Shown here: piece by piece, positions 23,311 through 34,505 of the stretch | How the letters are laid out: every line of letters begins with the position of its first letter | Position numbering within the stretch: position 1 is the stretch's first letter | Notes under the pieces: generated by a model | Seen by the model: the letters and a program-made list of their open reading frames with translations, nothing else | The model's database searches: none | Told to the model about the DNA's origin: nothing | Origin: Piper betle | Lineage: Eukaryota; Streptophyta; Magnoliopsida; Piperales; Piperaceae | Length of the DNA stretch: 64,000 bases | Assembly (NCBI GenBank): GCA_033002965.1 | Contig: JAURVB010001798.1 | Location: 26,935-90,934, forward strand | Direction of reading: 5' to 3' | Translations under genes and position numbers: made by a program

Positions 23311-24374
23311 TGTAAAATCTAGATGCTCCTTCAAAATAATGAATTATTAGAAGAAACACTAATATAGACTTTATATGATCGAATAATCATGGATAAATAA
23401 CTTTAGAGTAAAAAATCTAGAAGTAATTCACAAGTGGAATGAGGCAAACACATCAAGCCAAATTCCTCGTGTTAAACAATTCCTTCGAATTGAAACAAGA
23501 ACTTAATTCAAGCAAAGCGATTATTTCAAACTAAACTTGAATTAGTATTCTTAATCCAATTCCTAACTCTAAAACCCAAGGCGAATATATCAAACTGAAG
23601 GTATTGGAATAAGGAATGATAAAAAATAGTAATTAAGCAAAGCAGAACACACAATTTTTAAGTGCTTTGTGGATCTACTACACTCTTCTATTCTTTCTAT
23701 CCAAGAAAGAATAGGACTTCACTAGCTACCTTCAGAGTACACTTCTTCATTTTGACCTTGGAGAGGGGACTCTACTTACAAGCACAAGCTTCTTCCTTCT
23801 AATGTTGGAGAGGGGACTCCACTTACAGCAACAAGCATCCTAAGGAAGCCAACACACTTCAAGCACACTTACTTAAACAACTACAATGTGAATGAAAATT
23901 GTCAATTACAAGAGTAAAATAATATAGAAAGTTACGAAGCCACTCTTGATCATTTCTTCACATGTTCCAAGCCTATTTTTACAGGAAATAAGCTTCGCAC
24001 TCCTTAGACAATGTTTTGGAGGGAGAGGAGGAAGAAAACTTCAAGCTAGTAGTGAAACAATGGTAAAATAAAGAATGTCTCTTATCGATCGGATTCCTAT
24101 CGTCACTTTGATTGTGCTTTTGAACATGTTTGGATTTTTATCATGATTATGATTGTACTTCTGATGGTTGAAACCAAAGCTCTTCTCTATTTCTTGATTT
24201 TTTTACCACTTGATATAATTTTTAATCTTCTGAGTAGATATGACTTTGAGGAAATTTATATGACTTAATCAAAACCATAGAACCAACAAGGTCTTCACTT
24301 GCATCACTTCAGCACAAACTTGTACACCTCACAAGTCAAGATTCACTTACAATGCTCCTCCTTGAGTTAAGAAA
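23311..24374 (-). mobile_element. 5' LTR of the Sirevirus-type element
   Basis: Plus-strand border TGTAAAATCTAGATG at 23311, immediately beyond the primer-site complement (GGCTTAATACCA, 23298-23309). The outer border is not proven because no second LTR is present; it is placed where CACTA-like sequence begins. Length of about 1.06 kb fits the group. Confidence 0.55.
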
Positions 24375-24638
24375 CACGAGCAAAACAATGGGCAATTGTC
24401 ATCACAATTTGCGGTGACGAAAACCCAATACCCCGTGACAAATACTAATTTGTTACGATTTTTGTCGCAGAGTTAGATTTGTATCATTAACCTCTGCATC
24501 TAACTATTTTTATCACAATAGACTATGTCAAAGTACTTGTTATAGATAATTGTCATGGGTTACAAAAAATTTTGACATGCATGTTGCCAAAGGATTACCT
24601 TGTCAAAAAATTGACACAAGTTTCCCAGGGTAAATAAT

Positions 24639-25900
24639 TGTAACACCTAGATTTCGGTACACCTCAAAACTAAATAAAATATGTTACGATCGAGTCGAGT
24701 CATGTTTAAAGTTCTTAGTCGATAAGACTCAATTGATAAAATAGATTAAAACAACCCGTTTGGTGACATGAGAATTGAAGACATTATTAAATATGCGTCA
24801 AAACACATCAAATATAAATAAAAGAAAGAAATAATTTTGATGAGCTCAAGTGTATGTAGCGTTTATTTTTCCTCGCACCAAAGTTGAATCAGGATTTGCA
24901 AGACCTACATATATAAAATGAAAAACATCAGTATGAGTGTTATTAGTCCAAAAAATAAATAATACAATCTAGCAAATGGGTACTCTATTACCTACGAAAA
25001 CTTATGAAACTTCAAGATTCCCTCACACTGGGCGGTAAGTAAACATCTTTAAGCACGCACCGTCTCGCATGCACGGTTTATATTCATATTCATACATACA
25101 ACACTTACGCCCTCACATCTTCCATATTTTGAAAAGGAACAATGAAGTTAGTGACAAAAATTTTGAAAATGTGTTATGTTACGCAATACCCTCATGCACC
25201 GCACTACCTCAGGGTTTTAAGGAAGTACTAGTGCGGTCTGTACATATCTCCATACTGCTCATACCCTCATGCTCGTGATGTCTGCTTATATCATCAATAC
25301 ATCGTAATAAAGAAAATCGTGCTAACAAACCTATAACTAAACATGTGGCACAAAAATTGAGACATGATAATAATAAATAATAAATAAATAAATAAACAAG
25401 AAAATGCACTCATTGATAATTAGATAAATAATAAATATATAAACATGAACAATACTCTAATCATAAAATAATAATATAATTATACTATATAAATATATGG
25501 CTAAACACAAGTAAATATCAACATATACTTGTGTTAGTAAACATATAAATAAATAATAATTCAATAAATAAATAAATAGTTAATACTCATTAATCATGAA
25601 TATTAATAATATCATAGTCATACAATACAAGAATACATAATTAAATACAAACAAATAATAACATACACATAATGAAAAAATAAATAAATGTATATATACA
25701 ATTTAGTAAACATAATAAGACTAATATTCATAAGTAAATATAATATTAATAATAACAAATAATCATGTAAACATTCATCATATATGATAAACATATAAAT
25801 AAAAATAAATAAATAACAATGAATAAATGAATAAATAAATAAAACAATAAATAAAGAAAAATAATCATAACATCCAACCATATTAAATCATGTGAATATG
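24639..25900 (+). mobile_element. LTR-like repeat ('TGTAACACC' family), plus-strand copy
   Basis: Starts TGTAACACCTAGATTTCGG. It is homologous in reverse orientation to 1590-3141 (see TGGGCGGTAAGTAAAC at about 25030 and the long AT-rich tail 25400-25860 made of AAATAAATA-type repeats). There is no coding content. The far end is unresolved. Confidence 0.5.
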
Positions 25901-26029
25901 CATCACCACTCACATAAAGCTTCTCAAATTACTGAAAACGATGCAAGAATGGACAAAAATGGGCTCAATTGGACTGAACCGAGTTGAACCAAACCTAACC
26001 TAGTTGAACCAACTTGGTCTGGTTTAACT

Positions 26030-26690
26030 GGAAAACTGGGCTGGGTTGAATAGGCAGACATAAACTGGACTGATGGATACAGACATGGGCTCAGACTGAC
26101 GGACTCGACATGGCTAGGCAGACGCAAACACGGATGGCAAGCACGGTCACATGCAAACGGGTCGAACCGCCCGTTGCCGAAAACGTCGACGGCACCACGA
26201 TTGAGGTCGCCACCAGTCAGGATCGATAAGGGGAGGACGGGGAACATGATGGCAGTGACGACCGACAAGGTTTGGCTGTCAGCTGGACGAAACACTGTCT
26301 GAAAGATGCAGCTTCACCGACGGGTGTGACAGCATCGCCAACAGCGATCGCGACCGTGGCAGTGGCCGTGGGTGGTCTAAAAATGAAGATCTCTCCATGA
26401 TGAAGCTGTGTAGGTGGTCGGATTAGCCGAAGGACAGTTGTCGGCACTGGAAATCCACAGCAAAAATGTTGTTGCCGATGGCAAAAATGCTATTGCCGAG
26501 GGTGACTGCGGCAGCACCAGTGGTGATTGTAGGTACGAAGTGATAGCCGGCCACAAGGCGGTCATGGGGGTGCCGGTCCGGTGGCCAGGGGCGAGGCGGA
26601 GACTCGTCGGCGGCGAGCTGATGTGGTGGCAATGCTTAAGTGAAAACATCCAAAATCAAGGGAAAGCCTCTTAAAATCAAAATGAGAATG
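26030..26690. other. GC-rich block inside the CACTA-like element
   Basis: Open frames of 60-120 codons exist in several overlapping frames on both strands, which reflects composition rather than coding. No recognisable protein. Cargo of this kind is common in non-autonomous CACTA and MULE elements. Confidence 0.4.
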
Positions 26691-27594
26691 CTAAGGCTAA
26701 CATGGATGGCTCAAATCTTGCCACGTGGCATGATCTGAATGCCTAACAACTCGTGGTCTAGTGGGACCCACCTATGGTATATGCATTTTACATATGGATA
26801 GAAAGCTTGGGTCGAAACTGTCCAAGATCGAAACTAACTAGAGTCCTAAAAGTGACTCTATAGGTCAAAACTGTCCTAACTAGAGTCCTAAAACTGCATG
26901 TTAGTCATGTGCAATATTTTTTCAAAACAAAAAAATCTTATGTTTTACAAATATTACCACTAGATGACAATGATAAATTTTTGATATAGAATTCCCATGA
27001 CAAATAGTTCTGACAAATATTTTATAGACATCTACCCGGCCTCTATGACTGAGATTTTAAAATAAATCTATCGTGCCAAGACTATGATAAATTTGTCACA
27101 AATATAATATTGTGACAAAATTGCTGTAACATAAGGCTATTTATCCACTAGTGGATGCTTTTTCTACTTCTAACACCATATAGGAGTTTACACCAATAGA
27201 AGCACCAACAACCCCTCTTCCAATGCTCACCAAGAGCCATGTAGCTAGCTATCTCTAACACCTTGGAGGCAATACAAGCAAGCACCCTTCCACCTTTCCT
27301 AAGGCCAAAGATGCTCCTCATACATTCCTAACACCAAAGGAGTTTACTATAATAGTCCAACACCTTGAGCTAAGCCTCGCAAGATCAATGGCACACTTAT
27401 CAGTGTCTTTTAACAACCACCTTTAGAAAGTGAAAGTGAAAAAAATAGGAGTCTACAAACCTTTTTGATGAAAACACAGATCCCAATGTTTGCAAATAAG
27501 ACATGCTAAAAATGCACTTTTAAAGGTTCTATTTATAGCCGGAAGACATCTAAGATAAGAATAGTTGTTGTCATACCTTTGAAATTTCTACATT
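26691..27594. other. End of the CACTA-like element and spacer, no gene
   Basis: 26930-27153 is the subterminal region with GTGACAAA repeats. 27154-27594 has no recognised gene; its composition (short motifs such as CTAACACC repeated near 27170, 27258 and 27330) suggests old LTR sequence. Confidence 0.35.
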
Positions 27595-28856
27595 TGTAAC
27601 CCTTAGATTCGGCCCGCAAACCCAATCGAATCAAACTGATAAATTTTGGGATACTAATTTATAACCAACTAAAATAGAGAGCTAACACAAGATGTACCTA
27701 ACTACTCAAGGCATCAAAGACGGAACCCGAGGAAATCTAATGCGCAAGCAACACCACAATACATGCAAGACACCTAGAGCTTGGCTTATGCAAATAGAAC
27801 ATCTTAGATGAGTTAAATTTACAAAGAAGACTATGTTTTGGAGAAAATCCAACAGAGTTTCCCCCGTGAATTGGATAATGGAAAAATTACACAACCTATA
27901 AAATTATCATTCAGTCATGGAGCATCTCCAAAACATATCATAATATCAATTGTCATTCTTAGAACATTTTCCAAGGCATTACGTCACATTTCCAGATCAT
28001 TCACATCATATTTAACATAGATTTCACATTCTTCAAGTTGTGGGCTTGTCTAGTCTTTACATGGGCCCTTCTCCTATATTACAACAATCATATAAGCTCC
28101 TCCAATCCATGTTCCTCCATTGCTCTGTGTGTACCTACAAGTCGCATGGTTTCTCTTACTTGGATATTTATTTAAATTTAGTTCCAAGACTTTAGGGCTA
28201 GGAGAACCCAGTGCAAAATTAGTAAGACATGCATGACCTAGAGTATTCCGTCTGTAAAACAAAAGAAATACAGTTAGGTATACCAAAACTCGCAAACTAT
28301 CACAGTATCTTATCACACGGCACAAGCCACCTTCGGTTTCAAGACAAGTCTCAAAGCCACATGACCGCATTATCACAACATAATCCATAGTCTCAAGACA
28401 TCAATACAAGTAAGCCAAATACATATTCAGTAGATAAACAAAGTTCCCAAGGGATACAGCACAACACGCCAAAACCCATAGCACAAAACGTCAATCCAAC
28501 ATCCACCAGTGTCCTCGTGATGTGCACAGGTATACTGGTCAATGTCAAGCCTGCTCACCTACACAATATAAGAAAACGTGTCAACAACGGGTGTCATTGA
28601 GTCGTAAAAAACTAGTAGGGAAAATCTCAATACTCGCAAATGGATAAAATAGTTATGTACAAGGGACCAAAAGAAATAGCAACTCCTTGATCATAAACAA
28701 GTGGTCAATAGGGTTTAATCGTAATCATTGATAATCCATATAGATGGACCAGATACTAGCCAACGGTGACAAGCGGCTAATATGGCCAATAGAGCATAGC
28801 TGATAATCATTGCAGCACTACACGGTCTAGATATAATCGACGGAGGCATTCTGTTA
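27595..28856 (+). mobile_element. LTR-like sequence, diverged member of the TGTAAC family
   Basis: Starts TGTAACCCTTAGATTCGGCC. The downstream part (28550-28680: CTCACCTACACAATATAAGAAAACGTG..., 'TGTCATTGAGTCG', 'CTCGCAAATGGATAAAATAG') has the layout of the 24900-24990 part of the copy at 24639. No coding sequence; right border unknown. Confidence 0.35.
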
Positions 28857-29775
28857 TGACCCAATTAATGCAAATTGATAGGTTTAGGCATCTTTTCAAA
28901 AGTGATTTATCAAGTTAAAGATCCTAAGTGCATCCTAACTAATATATTGGATCTTCCCTCAGTAGGTATGGGATGTGGGGCTAACTTAACTTTTGGGAGA
29001 TGGGGTATATTACATATACAGGCCAAAATACTAATAAATATACACTGTTACCAGGTAGTAATATGACATCATGTATATAAGATCATCACAAAGACCACAA
29101 GTACGTACTAACCGGGCTCCTTGGTGAAGTCACTCATCCAATCTATCTCGTGTCTAAGTTAAAATCCAAAAACATAATACATGTAGAAGTTCTAGGCATG
29201 GACATTTCATATAGCGCTAAGTGCGACTTTGAACAGGATCTTATATCTTTCGAAATCTCATCAATGAATCTTATCCTTTGGGTTTTATTAATCAAGAAGA
29301 TCAATTAAATGACCCCATAGGTAGTGGGATCTAATAAAATGTCACTAAATACATTCTACAATATAAATCAAATCATGTGAAACAAGCAAAGGAAAGTCCT
29401 AATGGACCTAAGAAGAGCTCTTCATCCTAACCATTGAGGATAACTCCAAGGAATTGATTAACTAAGGAACAAATTTCATCATCATCAATATTTGCAATGA
29501 AGCTGTTAATATATAGTTTACAACACTTCTAACACCTTTGCCATGGACTGACTATAGCTAACATCATAAAATAAAATCACCACAAAGAAATAGTTGTTGT
29601 AAACTCTGATATCACCGTTAACCTTTGCAATTATATTATTCATGGCAAGAACAAATTACACGTTATCAACAAGTAAAAAACTCTCACTTTCAAATGAACA
29701 ACCCTAGAAGCTTTACCCATTAGGGGATCAGATTTCTAATGTCTAATTCTCCCTTCGAGGAAACATGAGCATAGG
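28857..29775. other. Spacer without a recognised gene
   Basis: 28900-29030 vaguely resembles a decayed, inverted TRIM-type LTR (TAGGTATGGGATGTGGGGCTAA). The remainder shows no recognisable coding or structural feature. Confidence 0.35.
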
Positions 29776-30353
29776 TGTCACCGGGTCAATTCTAGGGTCA
29801 AATTCTTTGCCTAAAATCTGACTTTATGTAGCACCTAAGTCCCACTCAGTCTAGCCTTCTACAAGTTAGACAACACCAATCATGTTCAGAAGCAAACCCC
29901 AATCAGTCACCGCTAAGGTCTCGGTCATCAACCTCAATTGATGTAAAACCTCAGAAAAAAATAATTAGGTTATTTTATTTAGGGTTTTATAAATCTTAAA
30001 CGAACCATAAATAATATTTAATTAAATAAATTCTTAAGAATCAATATCATTTATAACCCATTCGTATTCACTTAATAGTCAGTTTTTTACTTTTCATTAT
30101 CACACAAATGATATAGTAATGAGTAATTACGTTTTTTCTATAAAATTTAATGTAATGACTTCTTAAATTCCACACATATTAATAAAATTTAACATAATGA
30201 CTTCTTAAATTCCACACATATTATTCTATATAGAGGAGAGTTCTATTGTTAAATAAAACATCCTCTCGATAGGTTGTGAGCACATTTGACACACAAAGGG
30301 AAAGACTTTAGGAATATTTGTTACAGTTGCGGGTTCTTCACCAAATTTTTAGG

Positions 30354-30472
30354 TTTGTATAATTATTTAAAATGTTGTATTGTCCATATAATTATTTAAA
30401 ATATTGTATTGTCTGTATAATTATTTAAAATGTTGTATTGTTTGTATAATTATTTAAAATGTTGTATTTTCC
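30354..30472. repeat. Four tandem copies of a ~30-bp AT-rich unit in the LTR
   Basis: Four successive copies of TATAATTATTTAAAATGTTG plus a short TATTGT(C/T) spacer. The 3' LTR (33610-33665) has fewer copies. Confidence 0.9.
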
Positions 30473-30589
30473 CTTGTGGCAGCCTTGGTCAGCGTGAGCC
30501 CATATTCGACCACCATACACCAAATGCAACCGAGGTCAAGGATATGACTCAGTCCGGCACGGGCTACGCCTTTCATAATCAAATAATGG

Positions 30590-32405
30590 ATATGATGGAC
30601 TGACCCATCAACCAATAAATTAGACATGGTGGACTGACCCATTAGCCAATTACGGACATGGCAGACTGACCCATCAGCCGATAACGAACATGGCGGATTG
30701 GACCCATCGGCCGATAACAGACATGACGGATTGGACCCATCAGCCGATGACGGACATGGCGCATTGGACCCATTAGCCAATAACAGACATGGCGGATTGG
30801 ACCCATCAGCTGATAACGGACATGGCGGATTGGACCCACCAGCCGATAACGGACATGATGGACTGACCCACCAGCCGATAACGGACATGATGGACTGATC
30901 CATCAGCCGATAATGGACATGGTGGATTGGACTCGCCAACCGATAACAGACATGATGGACTGACCCATCAGCCAATTACGGATATGGTGGATTAGACTCG
31001 CCAGCCAATTATGGACATGGTGGATTGGACTCACCAGCCGATAACGGACATGGCAGATTGGACTCGCCAGCCGGTAATGGACATGATGGACTGACCCATC
31101 AGCCAATAAATTGAACATGGCAGATTGGACTCGCCAGCCAATTACGGACATGGTGGACTAACCCATTAGCCAATAGACGGACATGGTGGACTGACCCATC
31201 AGCCAACTAATGGACATGGTGGATTGGACTCACCAGCCGATAAAGGACATGGTGGATTGGACTCACCAGCCGATACCGGACATAGCGGATTGGACTTGCT
31301 AGCCGATAATGGACATGATGGACTGACTCATCAGCAAATAAATTAGATATGGCAGATTGGACTCGCTAGCCAATTATGGACATGGTGGATTGGACTTGCA
31401 AGCCGATAATGGACATGGCGGATTGGACTCGCAAGCCGGTAATGGACATGATGGATTGACCCATCAGCCAATAAATTGGACATGGCGGATTGGACTCGCC
31501 AACCAAGTACGGACATGGTGGATGGACCCATTAGCCAATAGATGGACATAGTGGACTGACCCATCAGCCAACTAACAAACATGGTGGATTGGACTTACCA
31601 ACCAATAACATACATGGTCGATTGGACTCACTAGCCGATAACGAACATGGTCATTGGACTTGCCAGCCGATAACAGACATGATGGACTGACCCATCAGCC
31701 AATAAATTAGACATGGCAGATTGGACTCGCCAGCCAATTATGGACATAGCGGATTGGACTCACCAGCCGATATCAGACATGGTGGATTGGACTCACCAGC
31801 CGATAACAGACATGGCGGATTGGACTCGCCAGCCGGTAATGGACATGATGGACTGACCCATCAGCCAATAAATTGGATATGGTGGATTGGACTCGCCAGT
31901 CAATTACGGACATGGTGGACTGACCCATTAGCCAATAGATGGACATGGTGGACTGACCCATCAGCCAACTAATGGACATGGTGGATTGGACTCACCAGCC
32001 GATAACGGACATAGTGGATTGGACTCACCAGCCGATAACGGACATGGCAGATTGGACTCGCCAGCCGATAATGGATATGATGGACTGACCCATCAGCCAA
32101 TAAATTGGACATGGCAGATTGGACTCGCCAGCCAATTACGGACATGGCAGATTGGACTCACCAGCCGATAACGGCATGGCGGATTGGACTCGCTAGCCGG
32201 TAATGGACATGATGGACTGACCCATCAGCCAATAAATTAGACATGGCGGATTGGACTTGCCAGCCAACTACGGTCATGGTGGACTGATCCATTAGCCAAT
32301 AGATGGACATGGTGGACTGACCCATCAACCAACTAATGGACATGGTGAATTGGACTCACCAGCTGATAACGGACATGGTGGATTGGACTCACCAGCCGAT
32401 AACAT
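30590..32405. repeat. 33-bp minisatellite, ~55 copies, with higher-order structure, inside the 5' LTR
   Basis: Monomers begin GGACATGG and contain TTGGACTC or CTGACCCAT followed by CAGCC and a variable tail. Two main monomer types alternate in blocks: 'ATTGGACTCRCCAGCCGATAAC' is split here as ATTGGACTC + RCCAGCCGATAAC, and ACTGACCCATCAGCC + AATAAATT. Marker monomers with CAATAAATT start near 31104, 31470, 31864 and 32229, about 366, 394 and 365 bp apart, i.e. a repeat of 11-12 monomers. Because 33 is a multiple of 3, all frames stay open for long stretches. Confidence 0.95.
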
Positions 32406-32601
32406 GGGACTTGGATTGTTTGCATGACAGTGGGATTTAGGTTCGGTTCATGGGACTTGGATTATTCTGAGCATTTATATATTAAATTTATTGTTGTGGA
32501 ATTATTAAAAATCTTGAAAATTAAGAGGAAATTAATTTATGAGACACTTTGTTTCATTTAGTAAGACTTGGCTCGTGGCTCGGAACAGACGGGTTGTTAC
32601 A

Positions 32602-33205
32602 GGTGGTATTAGAGCTGTGTTTCCCACGAAACCATGCAAATCAATCATTACCTTGTTGAAAGTCTAAGAGTTCAGTGTCTCATGGGTAAATTTTCTTTTA
32701 TATAAGAATTATCATTCTTTTATAAAATTTATTTTCATTGTTTTGTATGGTAAGTCATTATTGGTGTGCCACTTGTGTGTCATGCTAGGTGCACATGACA
32801 CCTAAATCAATGAGCGTATATGGGATGCCTTTTACAATCAGAGGTGTCATCTATGTAGTATGGGTGGTATGGGTTACCTGTGCAATATGGATAACAGTGT
32901 CATGGGACAGTGTGCCCCACTTTAGCTATGCATAAGGGGCAATGCTTAAAAAAAAAAATTTACTCATGACCCTATTATATTTTCGAGGATGAAGATTTCC
33001 AAGCTGGAGAAATTGTAAAACACCAATTTTTCTCCTTATTATATTTTCGAGGATGAAAATTCCCAAGCTAGAGAGATTGCACATTCCCAATTTTTCTCCT
33101 TATTATATTTTCGAGGACGAAAATTCCCAAGCTGGGGAGATTGTAAAACCCCAATTTTTTTCTTTATTATATTTTCGAGGACGAAAATTCCTATGCTGGG
33201 GAGAT
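32602..33205 (+). other. Internal region of the non-autonomous element: primer site to polypurine tract
   Basis: Non-coding. Starts with the iMet-type primer site (32604-32617) and ends with four tandem 64-bp units that each include a polypurine tract. No gag or pol similarity is seen. Confidence 0.8.
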
Positions 33206-33215
33206 TGTAAAACCC
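32955..33215 (+). repeat. Four-fold tandem duplication of the polypurine tract / LTR-start junction (64-bp period)
   Basis: Each unit reads TTATATTTTCGAGGA(T/C)GA, AAATTCC(C)AAGCTGG(G)GAGA, then ATTGTAAAACC or a variant. The LTR-like TG starts fall at 33014, 33078, 33142 and 33206, exactly 64 bp apart. Only the last is followed by real LTR sequence (CCCCGAAAAAA); the first three continue CCAATTTTT into the next unit. Confidence 0.92.
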
Positions 33216-33779
33216 CGAAAAAAATAATTAGGTTATTTTATTTAGGGTTTTATAAATCTCAAACGAACCATAAATAATATTTAATTAAATTAATTTTTAA
33301 GAATCAATATCATTTATAACCCATTCATATTCACTTAATAGTAAGTTTTTTACTTTTCATTATCACACAAATGATACAGTAATGAGTGATTACGTTCTTT
33401 TATATAAAATTTAATGTAATGACTTCTTAAATTTCACACATATTAATAAAATTTAATATAATGATTTCTTGAATTCCACACATATTATTCTATATAAAGG
33501 AGAGTTCTATTGTTAAATAAAACATCCTCTGGATAGGTTTTGAGCACATTTGACACACAAAGGGGAAGACTTTAGGATTATTTGTTATAGTTGCAGGTCC
33601 TTCACCAAATTTTCAATATTTAAAATGTTGTAATGTCCGTATAATTATTTAAAATGTTGTATTTTCCCTTGGCAGCCCTGGTCAGCCTGAGCCTAGATTC
33701 GACCATCATGCATCGAGTGCAGCCGAAGTTAAGGAATTGACTCAGTCCGACACGAACTATGCTCTTCATAATCAAATAA

Positions 33780-34150
33780 TGGACATGATGGACTGACCTA
33801 TCACCTAATAAATTGGACATGGCGGATTGGACTCACCAGCCAATTAAGGATATGGTGGATTGACCCATTAGCCAATAGATGGACATGGTGGACTAACCCA
33901 TCAGCCAACTAATGGACATGGTGGATTGGACTCACCAGCCGATAATGGACATGGTTGATTGGACTCACCAGCCGATAACGGACATGGCGGATTGGACTCA
34001 CCAGTTGATAATGGACATGGCGGATTAGACTCACCAGCCGATAACGGACATTGTGGACTGACCCATCAGGCAATAGATGGACATGGTGGACTCACCCATC
34101 AGCCAACTAATGGGCATGGTAGACTGAACCATCAGCTAATAAATGGACAT
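33780..34150. repeat. 33-bp minisatellite, ~11 copies, inside the 3' LTR
   Basis: Same monomers as 30590-32405 at the same relative position in the partner LTR, but far fewer copies. It shows that the array expanded or contracted after the two LTRs were formed. Confidence 0.92.
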
Positions 34151-34505
34151 GTTGAAATGGTCACAACAGCCATTATTATTGATAATGATAGGGAGTTTAT
34201 AGACTTGTTTTATTTAATTATATGACTTAATATTTTTATCACTAATGCGGAATTGCCTCCGTAGGTATGAGTATGGAAGGATGGGTAGAGTCGGAACAGC
34301 TGGAGGACTCTATTATTGGGCTATTCTTTTCTCGAGATTGTTTGCATAGCAATGGGATTTTGGTTCGGTTCATGGGACTTGGATTATTCTGAGCATTTAT
34401 ATATTAAATTTATTGTTGTGGAATTATTAAAAATCTTGAAAATTAATAGGAAATCAATTTATGAGACACTTAGTTTCATATAGTAATGCTTAGCTCGTGG
34501 CTCGA

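Larger units (their letters stand above)
15905..24374 (-). mobile_element. Sirevirus-type Ty1/Copia retrotransposon, truncated and interrupted
   Basis: Minus-strand order is LTR (24374-23311), primer-binding site (about 23310-23298, TGGTATTAAGCC), gag (from ATG at 23288), protease, integrase, reverse transcriptase and RNase H (ending about 15905). Two later insertions, 18559-19764 and 20786-22182, interrupt it; removing them restores continuous Sirevirus-like protein order across both junctions. The 3' LTR is missing at the left end. Stops and frame changes throughout show that the copy is dead. Confidence 0.85.
24375..27153. mobile_element. CACTA-like DNA transposon, degenerate and non-autonomous
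   Basis: The right end, read on the minus strand, is CACTAGTGGATAAATAGCC, followed by several GTGACAAA-type subterminal repeats (27050-27120). The left end is a mutated CACGAGCAAAAC followed by TCATCACAATTTGCGGTGACG and more GTGACAAA/TTGTCA(T/C) motifs (24390-24635). Enclosed are an LTR-like repeat (24639 to about 25900) and a moderately GC-rich block (26030-26690). There is no transposase. The flanking 3-mers (AAA, GAT) do not match, so borders are tentative. Confidence 0.5.
29942..34505 (+). mobile_element. Non-autonomous LTR element (LARD/TRIM-like) with a minisatellite in its LTRs
   Basis: 5' LTR 29942-32601 (TGTAAAACCTC ... GGGTTGTTACA), primer site at 32604 (TGGTATTAGAGCTGTG), a 604-bp non-coding internal region, a polypurine tract (GCTGGGGAGAT, 33195-33205) and 3' LTR 33206-34505. 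The 3' LTR lacks its last ~25 bp: it stops in GTGGCTCG, and the host LTR resumes with about 40 bp missing compared with 39283-39325, so a deletion removed the junction. The 5' junction is intact, directly after CCTCAATTGA. No protein is encoded. The same family supplied the solo LTR at 18559-19764. Confidence 0.85.

Noticed and set aside
30454..32343. Long overlapping open frames on both strands encoding 11-residue repeats
   Set aside because: They are a by-product of a 33-bp repeat (a multiple of three) without stop codons in some frames. The frames are not kept between the two LTRs, and the peptides have no known counterpart.
30590..32405. Regularly spaced repeats resembling a CRISPR-like array
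   Set aside because: Monomers are contiguous without unique spacers, the sequence is nuclear plant DNA, and the array lies inside an LTR.
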